Notes: a model not told the origin generated them from the sequence alone. Shown: positions 34,406-42,856, numbered from the stretch's first letter. The stretch: DNA of 64,000 bases from Egicoccus sp. AB-alg2 (GCF_041821065.1 NZ_JBGUAX010000007.1:62001-126000); one strand, 5' to 3'. Translations and numbers: made by a program.

Positions 34406-34729
34406 CTGTGCATCTCTCGCGTGGTCCACGTTGTGCCTACCTCCGAGGATGAAATCTCCCTTCGCCTAGGTCTGATCTGACTCCTAGAAGCGCCACCCTC
34501 GGCGGCTGCCGTCAGCTAGACCGAGCTCCGGACAACGGGCCCCCTCCACCCGGTCGTCGTCGCTTTCGACGGCCAGGGTCGTGCCGGTGTGGGTCGCCCG
34601 GTTCGAGGCGCGACCAGGCATGTTCGGCCGCCTCCGACCTCGCGGCGGACGTAGTGCGGCGCGTTCGGAGCTGGCCATCTGGGCGCTGGCGGCTGCCGTT
34701 CGTGGCTGCCATGGCTGTGCGTGACGCGG
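34406..34729. other. 324 bp with no recognisable gene, between mcrC-like gene and WhiB-like pseudogene
   Basis: No frame with family resemblance or a good start was seen. G+C rises back toward host level along this stretch. It may include decayed 3' sequence of the broken minus-strand gene that follows. Confidence 0.4.
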
Positions 34730-35322
34730 CTACGGGAGCTCGCGCGAAGCGAGGCGTGGGCTGCTGTGCGGGCGCAGTTCGGCTCGGCTGTGGAGACGGT
34801 TGTCGACGAACACGAGGTAGTGCGGCTCGGTGGGGACGCGGGTGATGAGGTCCGGCCGCTGTCGTCGACGTAGTCTCCGTGTTCGTCGACATGCACCTCG
34901 AGCAGGTCCGGTAACGACGGCCGGGCCGACGGTCGGGCCGACGGTCGGGGGACGGCTTCCAGGCGCTGCTCTATGCGAGCGGCATGGCAGGCGTCGGTGA
35001 GCGTTGGGGTTTGGGCGATCGGGCGCCGGTCGACGAGCGTGATGTAGTCGCCGGCGGGGAGTCGGGTGAGAGCACCCGGCCGGTGCTGTCGGCGAAGTCG
35101 CCGTGCTTGTCGGGAGCGACAGCGACCCATCGGTGTCCGGTCACGGTCGCGGCGGTAGGGACCGGTTTGCAGGTGCAGGGCGTCGTCGCGGGTGAGCGTG
35201 CCGGCACGGATCTGATCACGGACGGCCACCGTGGTGCCGCCCCAGATGCCGATGTCACCGATCTGGTCGTGCACGAGGGCGGTGTCCAGGCACGTGCGGG
35301 CCGTGCGGACTGGCGGAGTCAC
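34730..35322 (-). pseudogene. WhiB-like / repeat-domain gene broken by several frameshifts
   Basis: Read from GTG 35322, the first ~45 residues include ARTCLDTALVHDQIGDIGIW followed by GGTTVAVRDQIRAG, resembling the C-terminal Cys-plus-GIWGG segment of WhiB proteins. Changing frame near 35150 gives HRWVAVAPDKHGDFADSTGR, again near 35070 gives LPAGDYITLVDRRPIAQTP, and again near 34870 gives DLITRVPTEPHYLVFVDNR. The last parts form two copies of a ~50-residue motif, HGDxxDxxGR...P...YxxxVDxR. At least three frameshifts are needed, so the gene is dead or badly assembled. It reaches to within 40 bp of the right boundary. Confidence 0.5.
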
Positions 35323-35359
35323 GCCGTAGCGTCATCGCAGGTCAGAGCACATTTCTGTC

Positions 35360-35383
35360 GCTCAGCCGCCGATGTAGGACATC
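35360..35383. repeat. right direct repeat (attR-like) containing the moaA stop codon
   Basis: Identical to 27840-27863. Here the sequence continues into the intact moaA coding region, so the gene's own 3' end forms this boundary and moaA remains functional. Confidence 0.85.
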
Positions 35384-36387
35384 TCGACGCGTGGGCCGGT
35401 CAGCCCGGCCTCCGCGCGCAGTTCGGAGGCGCGGTCGGTGCGGGCCGACCAGACCGCGGTGACGGCCGCGGCCACCTCGGCGTCGTCGGCACCGCCGCGC
35501 AGCAGCGCCCGCAGGTCGTGGCCCTTGGCGGCGAACAGGCAGGTGTACAGCTCACCGACGGCGGACAGCCGCGCCCGGCTGCAGGTGCCGCAGAACGGGC
35601 GGGTGACCGACGCGATGATGCCGACCTCGCCGGCACCGTCGAGGTAGCGGAAGCGCTCGGCGACCTCGCCGGGGCGCGCCGGTTCGACCGGCTCGATGGG
35701 CCAACGGGCGCCGACGCGCTCGGCCACCTCGGCGGCCGGCACGACACGGTCGCGCAACCAGCCGTTGGTCGTGCCGACGTCCATGAACTCGATGAACCGG
35801 AGCGTGACGCCGGTGTCGCGGGCCCAGCCCGCCAGCTCCTCGATCTGGGCGTCGTTGACGCCGCGCTGCAGGACGCAGTTGACCTTGATCGGGTCAAGCC
35901 CGGCCTCGCGTGCGGCCGCGATGCCGTCCAGCACGGTCCCGACCGGGGCGTTGGTGTCCGCCAGCTGCCGGAAGGTCGCGTCGTCCAGCGCGTCGAGGCT
36001 GACCGTGACGCGCCGCAGGCCCGCCTCGGCCAGCGGCTGCGCGAACCGGCGCAGGAGCACGCCGTTGGTCGTCATTGCCAGGTCGTGCAGCCCGTCGATC
36101 GGCGCGAGCTGCGCCACCAGGCCGGGCAGGTCGCGGCGCAACAGCGGCTCTCCCCCGGTCAGCCGCAGCTTGCGCACGCCCAGGCCGACGAACACGCGGG
36201 CGAGCCGAGCGAGCTCCTCGAAGGTCAGCAACTCGTCGCGCTCGAGGAAGGCGTGGTCGGGCCCGAACACCTCTCGGGGCATGCAGTAGCGACACCGCAG
36301 GTTGCAGCGGTCGGTGACGGACACGCGCAGGTCCTCGACCGGCCTGCCCAGCCGGTCCAGCAGCGGTGTCGTCGCGTCGTTCCCCAC
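35362..36387 (-). CDS. moaA: GTP 3',8-cyclase (molybdenum cofactor biosynthesis protein A)
   Basis: 341 residues. Radical-SAM enzyme that starts Moco synthesis from GTP with MoaC. The N-terminal SAM cluster CNLRCRYC follows RVSVTDR; GGEPLLRRDL lies in the barrel; the second cluster is in FCGTCSRARLSAVGELYTCLF; and the chain ends with the essential GG (EMSYIGG). The GTG at 36387 places the radical-SAM motif at the usual distance; upstream sequence is unrelated. The last 22 bases, stop codon included, lie inside the direct repeat bounding the island. Confidence 0.96.
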   Translation of the reverse strand: MGNDATTPLLDRLGRPVEDLRVSVTDRCNLRCRYCMPREVFGPDHAFLERDELLTFEELARLARVFVGLGVRKLRLTGGEPLLRRDLPGLVAQLAPIDGLHDLAMTTNGVLLRRFAQPLAEAGLRRVTVSLDALDDATFRQLADTNAPVGTVLDGIAAAREAGLDPIKVNCVLQRGVNDAQIEELAGWARDTGVTLRFIEFMDVGTTNGWLRDRVVPAAEVAERVGARWPIEPVEPARPGEVAERFRYLDGAGEVGIIASVTRPFCGTCSRARLSAVGELYTCLFAAKGHDLRALLRGGADDAEVAAAVTAVWSARTDRASELRAEAGLTGPRVEMSYIGG

Positions 36388-36431
36388 ACGCGCACGGTAC
36401 CGCCGTCCGCTTCGTGTGCGGGGCGAGGAGC

Positions 36432-37211
36432 TCAGCCACCTCCACGGAGGGCGTCGGCGAGTTCGTCGCGGCTCATGGCGGAGCGTCCCTGCAGGTCGCG
36501 CTCGCGGGCCAGTTGGAGCAACTCGGCCTTGGTGGCCGACGCCAGCTGGAACGCCGACGGCGGCAACTCCTGCCCCGCCTTCAGGGCCCCGAGCTCGTCG
36601 GCGAGGTCGGCCCGCACGAGCGCGGCCGCCAGCACGGACAGGTCGTCGTCGCCCAGCCGTCCCGCGAGCCCGCGGGCGGTGTGGGGCAGCCCGAGCGCCT
36701 CGGACGCCCGCGTGACGGCCTCGTCGGCGAACGGTCGGACCTCGTGCCAGACGGTCTGGACCTCCCGCAGGAACACGTTGGCGCCGACGGTGCCGATGCC
36801 CTTGCACTCCTGGAGCAGCTCGTACTCGCGGGCGGGCTCGCGGCCGGCGGCCTCGCGGAGTGCCTCGAGGTCGCCGTCGTAGCGTTCGAGCAGCAGCTCG
36901 GCGGTGTCCCCGAGGTAGGTGGCGGTGCTCTCGTCGTAGCGGACGTAGCCACCGGCGCCGAGCGCGTCGACCCGCTGTTGCCAGCTCGCGTCGCGCATCC
37001 GTCGGGCGCTGGTGAAGCCGGCGTCGAACAACGACCGGGCCGCGGCCACGGCGATGCGTGTGCTGATCCGTGCGCTGATCAGCAGCGCGGCCACGCACAG
37101 TTGGAAGCGCGCGTCGGCGCCGCCGCCCTCCAGGTCGATCCCGAGTTCGGCGGCGAACGTCTGGCCGTGGCGGCGCAGCAGCACCACGAACAGGTCCTCC
37201 CGGCGTGCCAT
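36432..37211 (-). CDS. HhH-GPD-like base-excision repair protein with C-terminal Rho-N/SAP-like domain
   Basis: 259 residues. Residues ~1-200 look like the endonuclease III / HhH-GPD helical fold: CVAALLISARISTRIAVAAARSLF near the start and the hairpin-like ECKGIGTVGANVFLREVQ. No Cys-cluster of EndoIII is present. Residues ~215-259 (ASATKAELLQLARERDLQGRSAMSRDELADAL) match the Rho N-terminal/SAP-like motif often added to actinobacterial proteins. It probably binds or excises damaged DNA bases; the substrate is unknown. It lies 44 bp upstream of moaA on the same strand. Confidence 0.72.
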   Translation of the reverse strand: MARREDLFVVLLRRHGQTFAAELGIDLEGGGADARFQLCVAALLISARISTRIAVAAARSLFDAGFTSARRMRDASWQQRVDALGAGGYVRYDESTATYLGDTAELLLERYDGDLEALREAAGREPAREYELLQECKGIGTVGANVFLREVQTVWHEVRPFADEAVTRASEALGLPHTARGLAGRLGDDDLSVLAAALVRADLADELGALKAGQELPPSAFQLASATKAELLQLARERDLQGRSAMSRDELADALRGGG

Positions 37212-37336
37212 GTCGCACCTCCTCGCGCACGACCGTAGGAGCGCGAGCCGTGCCGCTCCTGTACGGCCGCCACCGGCCGCGTTGCCGGTCCTGGGCGGGC
37301 AGTAGCCTGGTCGCCTGCCGAGTGGAGCGGTCAGCC

Positions 37337-38230
37337 GTGGAGATCGAGGTGCGCCTGTTCGGTGGGCTCGCCGAGCGTGCCGGTGGCGCCCGCACCCGCG
37401 TCGAGGTGCCCGACGACGCCACCGTCGCGCAGTTGCGCCCCGCCCTGGCGGCGCGGCACCCCGCGCTGGCGCCGCTGCTCGCCCGGGTCAACGTGGCCGT
37501 CGACCTGGAGGTCGCCAAGGACGACCATCCCCTGGCGGGTGCCCGCGAGGTCGCCGTGCTGCCGCCGGTGGCCGGCGGCTCCGGTGACCACGGCGGGGCC
37601 GGTGACCACGGCGGGGCCGGTGACCACGGCGGGACCGGTGACCACGGCGGGGCCGGTGACCACGGCGGGACTGGTGACCACGGCGGGGCCGGTGAGCACG
37701 GCGCTGGCGGGGACCTCGCGGAGGTGCGGATCCTCACGGGTCTGCGCCGACCGCCGCTGGCCGTGGAGGAGACCGTCGAGGCGCTGGTGACGCCGGACGT
37801 GGGGGCGACGGCGGTGTTCCTCGGCACCGTGCGGGACCATGCTGCCGACGTCGACGACGTCGTCCGCCTCGACTACTCGGCTTACGAGGAGATGGCGGAC
37901 AAGGTCCTCGCCGACGTCGCGGTCGAGATCGTGCGCGAGCATCCGCAGGTCCGTGGTGTCGGGCTGTTGCACAGCGTCGGCGAGTTGCCGGTCGGCTCGC
38001 ACACCGTGCTGATCGTGTGCACGTCGCCCCACCGCGCGCAGGCCTTCGCCGCCTGCGAGGACGCGCTGGAACGGGTGAAGGACCGCGTGCCGGTGTGGAA
38101 GCGGGAGGTCACGCGCGACGGCGAGCACCGCTGGGTGGGACTGCCCGACGGCGAGGAGCACGCGGAACCGGCTGGCGACGGGCCGACGTCCGACGGCGAC
38201 GGGCCCTCGGCGCCCGACTACTCGGCATAG
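37337..38230 (+). CDS. MoaD-MoaE fusion: molybdopterin synthase in one chain
   Basis: 297 residues. Residues 1-80 are a MoaD ubiquitin-like domain (EIEVRLFGGLAERAGG, DHPLAGAREVAVLPPVAGG). Residues ~127-275 are MoaE (LVTPDVGATAVFLGTVRD, RVGLLHSVGELPVGSHTVLIVC-like stretch, WKREVTRDGEHRWVG). Between them lie seven GDHGGA/GDHGGT units (18-bp DNA repeat). Normal MoaD ends in a free GG thiocarboxylate; here PVAGGSG runs into the linker, so a free end could arise only by cleavage, or a separate MoaD may exist. GTG 37337 is chosen for the upstream gagcgg and the family start. Confidence 0.85.
   Translation: MEIEVRLFGGLAERAGGARTRVEVPDDATVAQLRPALAARHPALAPLLARVNVAVDLEVAKDDHPLAGAREVAVLPPVAGGSGDHGGAGDHGGAGDHGGTGDHGGAGDHGGTGDHGGAGEHGAGGDLAEVRILTGLRRPPLAVEETVEALVTPDVGATAVFLGTVRDHAADVDDVVRLDYSAYEEMADKVLADVAVEIVREHPQVRGVGLLHSVGELPVGSHTVLIVCTSPHRAQAFAACEDALERVKDRVPVWKREVTRDGEHRWVGLPDGEEHAEPAGDGPTSDGDGPSAPDYSA
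37583..37708 (+). repeat. seven 18-bp in-frame repeats inside the moaD-moaE gene
   Basis: The unit ggtgaccacggcggggcc repeats from 37583 with only third-base or A/T changes until the last copy, encoding GDHGG(A/T). Near-identity suggests recent expansion and likely copy-number variation between strains. Seven His and seven acidic residues in the linker could bind metal. Confidence 0.92.
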
Positions 38231-38364
38231 ACGACCCGCCGCTCCCGCTCCAGCGGCCACGACGCCCGTGTTCGTGTCGCCTCGCCCCCTGGCACGTGCG
38301 CGATGCCCGCGGTCCACGGGCACGCCGCCCGCGACCACCCTCGGCCGGCGCAGGGCTCCGAACG

Positions 38365-38976
38365 TCAGGCCTTCGGCGTCCACTGGTTGGCGCGCTCGCC
38401 GGGGGCGGCCTTCTCCGCCGTCTCCGCCACCCGCCTGGCGCGTGTCTCGGCCCGTTTCGCCTGCACGATCCACTCCAGGATGGCGCGCTTGGCCGAGCGG
38501 GGGAACGCCTCCCATCGTTCCCGGCTGCCGGGGTGGGCGTCGAAGGCCGCAGCGAGGTCGTCGGGCACCTCGAGGTCCTCGACCGCGTCGAGGAGTGTCC
38601 AGCTGCCATCGGCCTGCGCGGCGGCGAGCACGGCGGCGCCGGCCGGCGCCATCCGGCCGTCGGCCTCCAGGCGGGCGATGCGCACCTTGTTGGGTCGTGA
38701 CCAGCCGCTGCCACGCTTGCGCGGGCTGAAGCGCAACATCGAGCGTTCGTCGTCCAGTCGACGCGCGACGGAGTCGACCCACCCGAACCGCAGCGCCTCG
38801 GTGACGGCCTCGTCGTAGGTGGGCGCGGGGCGGCCCGTCGGGGTCCGCCAGGTCACGAGCCACGCCCCGGTCGCGTCGGCGTGGTGCGCGGCCAGCCAGT
38901 CCGCCCACTCCTCGACCGTCTCCACATGGACCCGCGGGTCCCCGTCGCCGACGCGTCCCTGTCCTCCGGTGGCCAC
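38365..38976 (-). CDS. YdeI/OmpD-associated family protein
   Basis: 203 residues. It matches the YdeI-like domain: VETVEEWADWLAAHHADATGAWLVTWR, TYDEAVTEALRFGWVDS, FSPRKRGSGWSRPNKVRIARL and the C-terminal AFPRSAKRAILEWIVQAKRAETRARRV stretch. Members are linked to bacteriocin or polymyxin protection in enterobacteria, but the biochemical role is unknown. It is an isolated gene between moaD-moaE and modC. Confidence 0.85.
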   Translation of the reverse strand: MATGGQGRVGDGDPRVHVETVEEWADWLAAHHADATGAWLVTWRTPTGRPAPTYDEAVTEALRFGWVDSVARRLDDERSMLRFSPRKRGSGWSRPNKVRIARLEADGRMAPAGAAVLAAAQADGSWTLLDAVEDLEVPDDLAAAFDAHPGSRERWEAFPRSAKRAILEWIVQAKRAETRARRVAETAEKAAPGERANQWTPKA

Positions 38977-39043
38977 TCCCGTCCTCCCGGTGCCGCTGCC
39001 GGCGCCACGCTACGCCGCCGACGAGGACGGTTCGTGTCCGGGT

Positions 39044-40093
39044 TCACCGGGGATGGACGTCGATCTCCACGGCCTTTACCGCCGCCCAGACCTCGCGGCC
39101 CTCCGACAGGCCGAGCTCGGCGACGGCAGCGTGGGTCACCTCGGCGACCGCCGCGACGGGCCCGCCGAGGTGGACGCGCACGCGGGCGCCCTCGACGTCG
39201 AGTCCCTGCACCCGCGCCGGCCAGGTGTTGCGGGGACTGCCGTGCGGACGCTCGGCGTGCAGCGCGACGGCGTGGGGGTGGAACAGCACGTCGACCGGCC
39301 CCTCGTGTGGTTCGGCGACGGTCAGGTGCGTCCCGGCCACCTCGACGCGGGTGCCCTCGGCCCGACCCTGCAGCAGGTTCAGCCCGACCAGCCGGGCGAT
39401 CCACGGCGAGCGCGGGCGGCGGGTCACCTCAGCGGGGGTGCCGACCTGGCTGGTGCGACCGTGTTCGAGCACCAGCAGGCGGTCGGCGAGGGTCAGCGCC
39501 TCGACGGGGTCGTGGGTGACCAGCACGGTCGGCCCGGTGAAGGCCCGCAGGTGGCCACGCAACTGCGCGCGAACGTCCTGGCGGGTGTCGACGTCCAGGG
39601 CGGCGAGCGGCTCGTCGAGCAGCAGCGCGGCCGGGTCTCCGGCCAGCGCCCGCGCGAGCGCGACGCGCTGCGCCTGCCCGCCGGAGAGGTCACGCGGGCG
39701 GGCATCCGCCCGGTCGGCGAGTCCGACCCGCGCCAGCAGGTCCCTGGCCAGGTCGCGGGCGGCCGCTCTGGGGATCCCGCGCGCCCGGGGGCCGAACGCG
39801 ACGTTCTCCAGCACGGACAGGTGCGGGAACAGCAGGTAGTCCTGGAAGACCATCCCGACGTCGCGCCCGGCGGCCGGCACCCGGACGCCCGTGGCCGTGT
39901 CCTCCACGACCGTGCCGCCGAACTGGACCTGCCCGCGCGCCGGCGGCAGCAATCCGGCGAGGCAGCGCAGCAGCGTGGTCTTGCCGGCCCCGTTCGGCCC
40001 CAGCAGGGCGATCACCTCGCCGTCGGCCACCTCGAGCACGGTGTCCAGGACGAAGGCGCCGCGCTCGACCACCACCTCGGCCTCGAGGCTCAC
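39044..40093 (-). CDS. modC: molybdate ABC transporter ATP-binding protein
   Basis: 349 residues. Walker A LLGPNGAGKTTLL, signature LSGGQAQRVALARALA, Walker B ALLLDEPLAALD, H-loop VTHD, then a C-terminal TOBE/MOP domain (~285-349, NTWPARVQGLDVEGARVRVHLGG) that binds oxyanion. GTG 40093 overlaps the modB stop in GTGA. It powers molybdate import for the Moco genes around it. Confidence 0.94.
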   Translation of the reverse strand: MSLEAEVVVERGAFVLDTVLEVADGEVIALLGPNGAGKTTLLRCLAGLLPPARGQVQFGGTVVEDTATGVRVPAAGRDVGMVFQDYLLFPHLSVLENVAFGPRARGIPRAAARDLARDLLARVGLADRADARPRDLSGGQAQRVALARALAGDPAALLLDEPLAALDVDTRQDVRAQLRGHLRAFTGPTVLVTHDPVEALTLADRLLVLEHGRTSQVGTPAEVTRRPRSPWIARLVGLNLLQGRAEGTRVEVAGTHLTVAEPHEGPVDVLFHPHAVALHAERPHGSPRNTWPARVQGLDVEGARVRVHLGGPVAAVAEVTHAAVAELGLSEGREVWAAVKAVEIDVHPR

Positions 40094-40986
40094 GTCGTGC
40101 CTCCGAGGTAGCGGTCGCGCAGCGCCACCAGCACCCCGACCGACACGACCAGCAGGACCAGCGACAGCGCGATCGCGGTGTCGGCGTCGCGCTCGAGCTC
40201 CAGGTAGACGGCCAGCGGCACCGTCTGCGTGCGGCCGGGGAGGTTGCCGGCGAACGTGATCGAGGCCCCGAACTCGCCGAGCGCCCGCGCCCACGCCAGC
40301 GCCATCCCGGCCAGCAGCGACGGGGCGAGCAGCGGGAGGGTCACCCGGCGCAGCACCGTCCACCGCGAGGCGCCGAGCGTCGCGGCGGCGTCCTCGTAGC
40401 GCCGGTCGACCGAGCGGAATCCGGCCTCCACCGTGACGATCAGGAACGGCATCGACACGAAGGTCACCGCCAACACGACACCGGCGGTGGTGAACGGCAG
40501 CGTGACGCCGGTGAGGCGCTCCAGGGGGGCGCCGAGGACGCCACGCCGCCCGAAGGCGGTCAGCAGCGCCACGCCGCCGACGACCGGCGGCAGCACCATC
40601 GGCAGGATGCACAGCGCCCGCAGCAGCCGCTTGCCGGGGAAGTCCGTCCGGGCCAACAGCCACGCCAGGGGCACCCCCAGCAGCACGGACAGGACCAACG
40701 ACACCAGGCTCGTGACGAGCGACAGCCGCAGCGCCTGCAGCACACGCGGCTCGGTCAACAGGTTTCCGAGCGTCGGCCACGGCGTGCGCAGCAGCAGGCC
40801 CGCCAACGGCAGGAGGAAGAGCCCGAGGCCAGCGACCAGCGCGACGGCGACCGCGGCGGGCAGGAGCCGTTCGCCACGGCGGCGCGGCCCCGGTCCGTGC
40901 GCGGCACCGGGGTCGACGAGGGGGCGCGTGTCGAGACTCACGGACCGCTTCCCGGCTCCGCCCGGAAGGGGATCGTGCCGGCTCAC
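40090..40986 (-). CDS. modB: molybdate ABC transporter permease
   Basis: 298 residues. Five to six transmembrane helices after a polar ~35-residue N-terminus. The EAA coupling loop reads YEDAAATLGASRWTVLRRVTLPLL. It is the homodimeric channel of ModABC. The GTG overlaps the modA stop by four bases and its stop overlaps modC, so the three are translationally coupled. Confidence 0.94.
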   Translation of the reverse strand: MSRHDPLPGGAGKRSVSLDTRPLVDPGAAHGPGPRRRGERLLPAAVAVALVAGLGLFLLPLAGLLLRTPWPTLGNLLTEPRVLQALRLSLVTSLVSLVLSVLLGVPLAWLLARTDFPGKRLLRALCILPMVLPPVVGGVALLTAFGRRGVLGAPLERLTGVTLPFTTAGVVLAVTFVSMPFLIVTVEAGFRSVDRRYEDAAATLGASRWTVLRRVTLPLLAPSLLAGMALAWARALGEFGASITFAGNLPGRTQTVPLAVYLELERDADTAIALSLVLLVVSVGVLVALRDRYLGGTT

Positions 40987-41816
40987 GGGACGCCGAACCC
41001 GTAGCGCTCGAGCACCTCGGTGCCCTCCGGTGAACGCAGCAGGTCGACGAACGCCGCAGCCGCGTCCGGGTTGCGCGCGTCCGTGACGGTCGCGACCGGG
41101 TAGGTCGCGAAGACGTTGTCGCCGTCGGGAATGTCGATGCCCTGCACGGTGTCACCGGCGACGACGACGTCACTCTCGTAGACGATGGCCGCGTCCGCCT
41201 CGCCCAGGACGACCTTGCCCAGCACGGCTCGGACGTCCACCTCGAGGCTGGCGGGGGAAACCTCGACGCCCGCCTGCTCCAGGGCCTGGGCGGCGTACTG
41301 GCCGGCCGGGACCTCCTCACCGGCGAGCACCAGGACCACGTCGTCGCGTGCGAGGTCGTCCAGCGTCCGGATGCCCAGGGGGTTGTCCGGCTCCACGACG
41401 ATCGCGAGCCGGTTCGTCGCGAAGGGCACCGGTTCGTCGACGAGGCCCTCCTCGGCGACGGCGTCCATCTGTGTCCCGCTGGCCGAGGCGAACACGTCCG
41501 CCGGCGCTCCCTCGACCAGTTGGCCGGCCAGCGTCTGCGAACCGGCGAGGTTGAAGGTGACGGTGAGCTCCGGGTGGGCGTCCTCGAGCAGGCTGCCGAG
41601 CTCCTCGAACACGTCCGTGAGCGAGGCCGCGGCGAAGACGAGCAGCTCACCACGCAACGGCGTCGAGGTGGTCTCGGTGTCGGCGTCGGCGCGGCCCGAG
41701 TCGGCGGCGTCCGGATCGGCCGCCCCGCCTTCCGGCCGACCGGTCGTGCCGGCGCAGGCGACGGCGAGCAGCAGCGTCGCCAGGACGGTGAGGGCCGTGA
41801 CGAGCCGGACGCGCAT
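40983..41816 (-). CDS. modA: molybdate-binding lipoprotein
   Basis: 277 residues. Lipoprotein signal ALTVLATLLLAVACAG (Cys ~21), a short Asp/Thr linker, then the ModA fold: LLVFAAASLTDVFEELG, FNLAGSQTLAGQL, DVFASASGTQMD, and Tyr in AAIVYESDV near the oxyanion site. It captures molybdate or tungstate outside the cell. The ATG shares one base with the regulator's stop (TGATG), linking regulator and transporter in one operon. Confidence 0.95.
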   Translation of the reverse strand: MRVRLVTALTVLATLLLAVACAGTTGRPEGGAADPDAADSGRADADTETTSTPLRGELLVFAAASLTDVFEELGSLLEDAHPELTVTFNLAGSQTLAGQLVEGAPADVFASASGTQMDAVAEEGLVDEPVPFATNRLAIVVEPDNPLGIRTLDDLARDDVVLVLAGEEVPAGQYAAQALEQAGVEVSPASLEVDVRAVLGKVVLGEADAAIVYESDVVVAGDTVQGIDIPDGDNVFATYPVATVTDARNPDAAAAFVDLLRSPEGTEVLERYGFGVP

Positions 41817-42826
41817 CACGCCGCCTCGAGGTCGTAGCCGGGCAGGACCGCGAGCCGGCGGCGCAGCCGGGCCGACCCGAGCAACTCCCCCAGCGCCAGG
41901 GCGCCTGGATGATCCGTCGCGCCGGCGTCGACCCAGACCTCGACCCGGTGGGTCTCCAGCGGGCGGAACACCAGCCCCAGCGCCAGTGCGACCGGCTCGA
42001 TGGTGACCGCCGGCACGCCGGATGCGCTGGCCTGCCGGGCCGCATCGAGGTGACCGGTGGCGAGCGGGCCCGGCGGTGGGCGACGGTCCTCGGCCTGCAG
42101 CGCCCGCTCGTAGGCCCGCTGCGCCGCCGCGCCGGCGTCGCGTTGGACGACGGGGCCCAGCCCGGCGAGCGCGTCGTCCAGCCCGCTCTCCGCGCCAGCG
42201 GGAACGGCGAGGCCGGTCCGCCAGGTCGCCAACGTCAGGCGGTGGACGCGGTCGGGCTGCTGCGGTTCGGGTGGCTCGGCGTCGTGGACGACGGCGGCGT
42301 GCGCGCGGCCGGTAACCAGGGCGAGCCTCGCGGCGGCCGACGAGGCCAGCACCGGCACGAGCCGGCCGCGACCGCGAGCGGGGCCGAGCCCGGCCAGGAG
42401 CCCCAGCGCCGGGTCGCAGCCAGCCACGAGGAAGCCGTCGGTGTCCGCGCCCGGCAGGGTCTGGACCCGGCCCTCGTGGACGACCGCGTCCGGTACCGGC
42501 CACACCTCCCCGTCGTCGACACCCGGCAACGGCACGCAGACGTGGTGGTCGCCGACCTGCACGACCCGCACGGGCTGGCCGTCGGGCAGTTCACCGCCCA
42601 GCACGTGCAGCGCCCGCGGGGGCCCGATGGCGAGCAGGTCCTCGACGGTGGTCCCGAGCGCTGCCGCCAGCGTCAGGGCGGCGTCGACGCGCGGGAGGTG
42701 CTGGCCGGCCTCCAACGCCCCCAGGGCCTGACGGCTGATGCCGGCCCGTTCGGCCAGCTCGGCCTGGCTGAGGCCGAGCCCGCGCCGCAGCCGACGGACC
42801 CTGCGGCCCACGTGTGCGGCGTCCAC
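41816..42826 (-). CDS. XRE-family molybdate-type regulator with periplasmic-binding-like domain
   Basis: 336 residues. N-terminal XRE helix-turn-helix (GLSQAELAERAGISRQALGALEAGQ, ~18-43), a short linking stretch, then a PBP-like domain (~130-336) of the type found in ModE-like one-component regulators (VAGCDPALGLLAGL, EPVALALGLVFRPLETHRVEVWVD). It would sense a small ligand, probably molybdate, and control modABC. GTG 42826 has gggagg 5 nt upstream. It is the first gene of the mod operon; an inverted repeat ~30 bp upstream is a likely operator. Confidence 0.86.
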   Translation of the reverse strand: MDAAHVGRRVRRLRRGLGLSQAELAERAGISRQALGALEAGQHLPRVDAALTLAAALGTTVEDLLAIGPPRALHVLGGELPDGQPVRVVQVGDHHVCVPLPGVDDGEVWPVPDAVVHEGRVQTLPGADTDGFLVAGCDPALGLLAGLGPARGRGRLVPVLASSAAARLALVTGRAHAAVVHDAEPPEPQQPDRVHRLTLATWRTGLAVPAGAESGLDDALAGLGPVVQRDAGAAAQRAYERALQAEDRRPPPGPLATGHLDAARQASASGVPAVTIEPVALALGLVFRPLETHRVEVWVDAGATDHPGALALGELLGSARLRRRLAVLPGYDLEAA

Positions 42827-42856
42827 ACCGGCCTCCCGCCGCCCGATGCCCGATTG

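Larger units (their letters stand above)
27840..35383. mobile_element. integrated defence island at the 3' end of moaA
   Basis: About 7.5 kb of visibly lower G+C and different codon use, bounded by an identical 24-bp direct repeat (27840-27863 and 35360-35383) equal to the last codons of moaA. Contents: arm-type repeats, a broken excisionase, a Zn-ribbon DNA methyltransferase, McrB-like and McrC-like genes and a broken WhiB-like gene. No integrase gene is left, so it is probably immobile. The layout matches tyrosine-integrase elements that use a gene's 3' end as attB; that mechanism is inferred. Confidence 0.75.

Noticed and set aside
27840-35383. Island as a transposon with terminal inverted repeats
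   Set aside because: Ends are direct, not inverted, repeats; no transposase is present; and the boundary equals a gene 3' end, which fits site-specific integration.
37583-37708. Regular 18-bp repeats that might suggest CRISPR or another array
   Set aside because: Contiguous, spacerless and in frame within moaD-moaE; they encode GDHGG(A/T).
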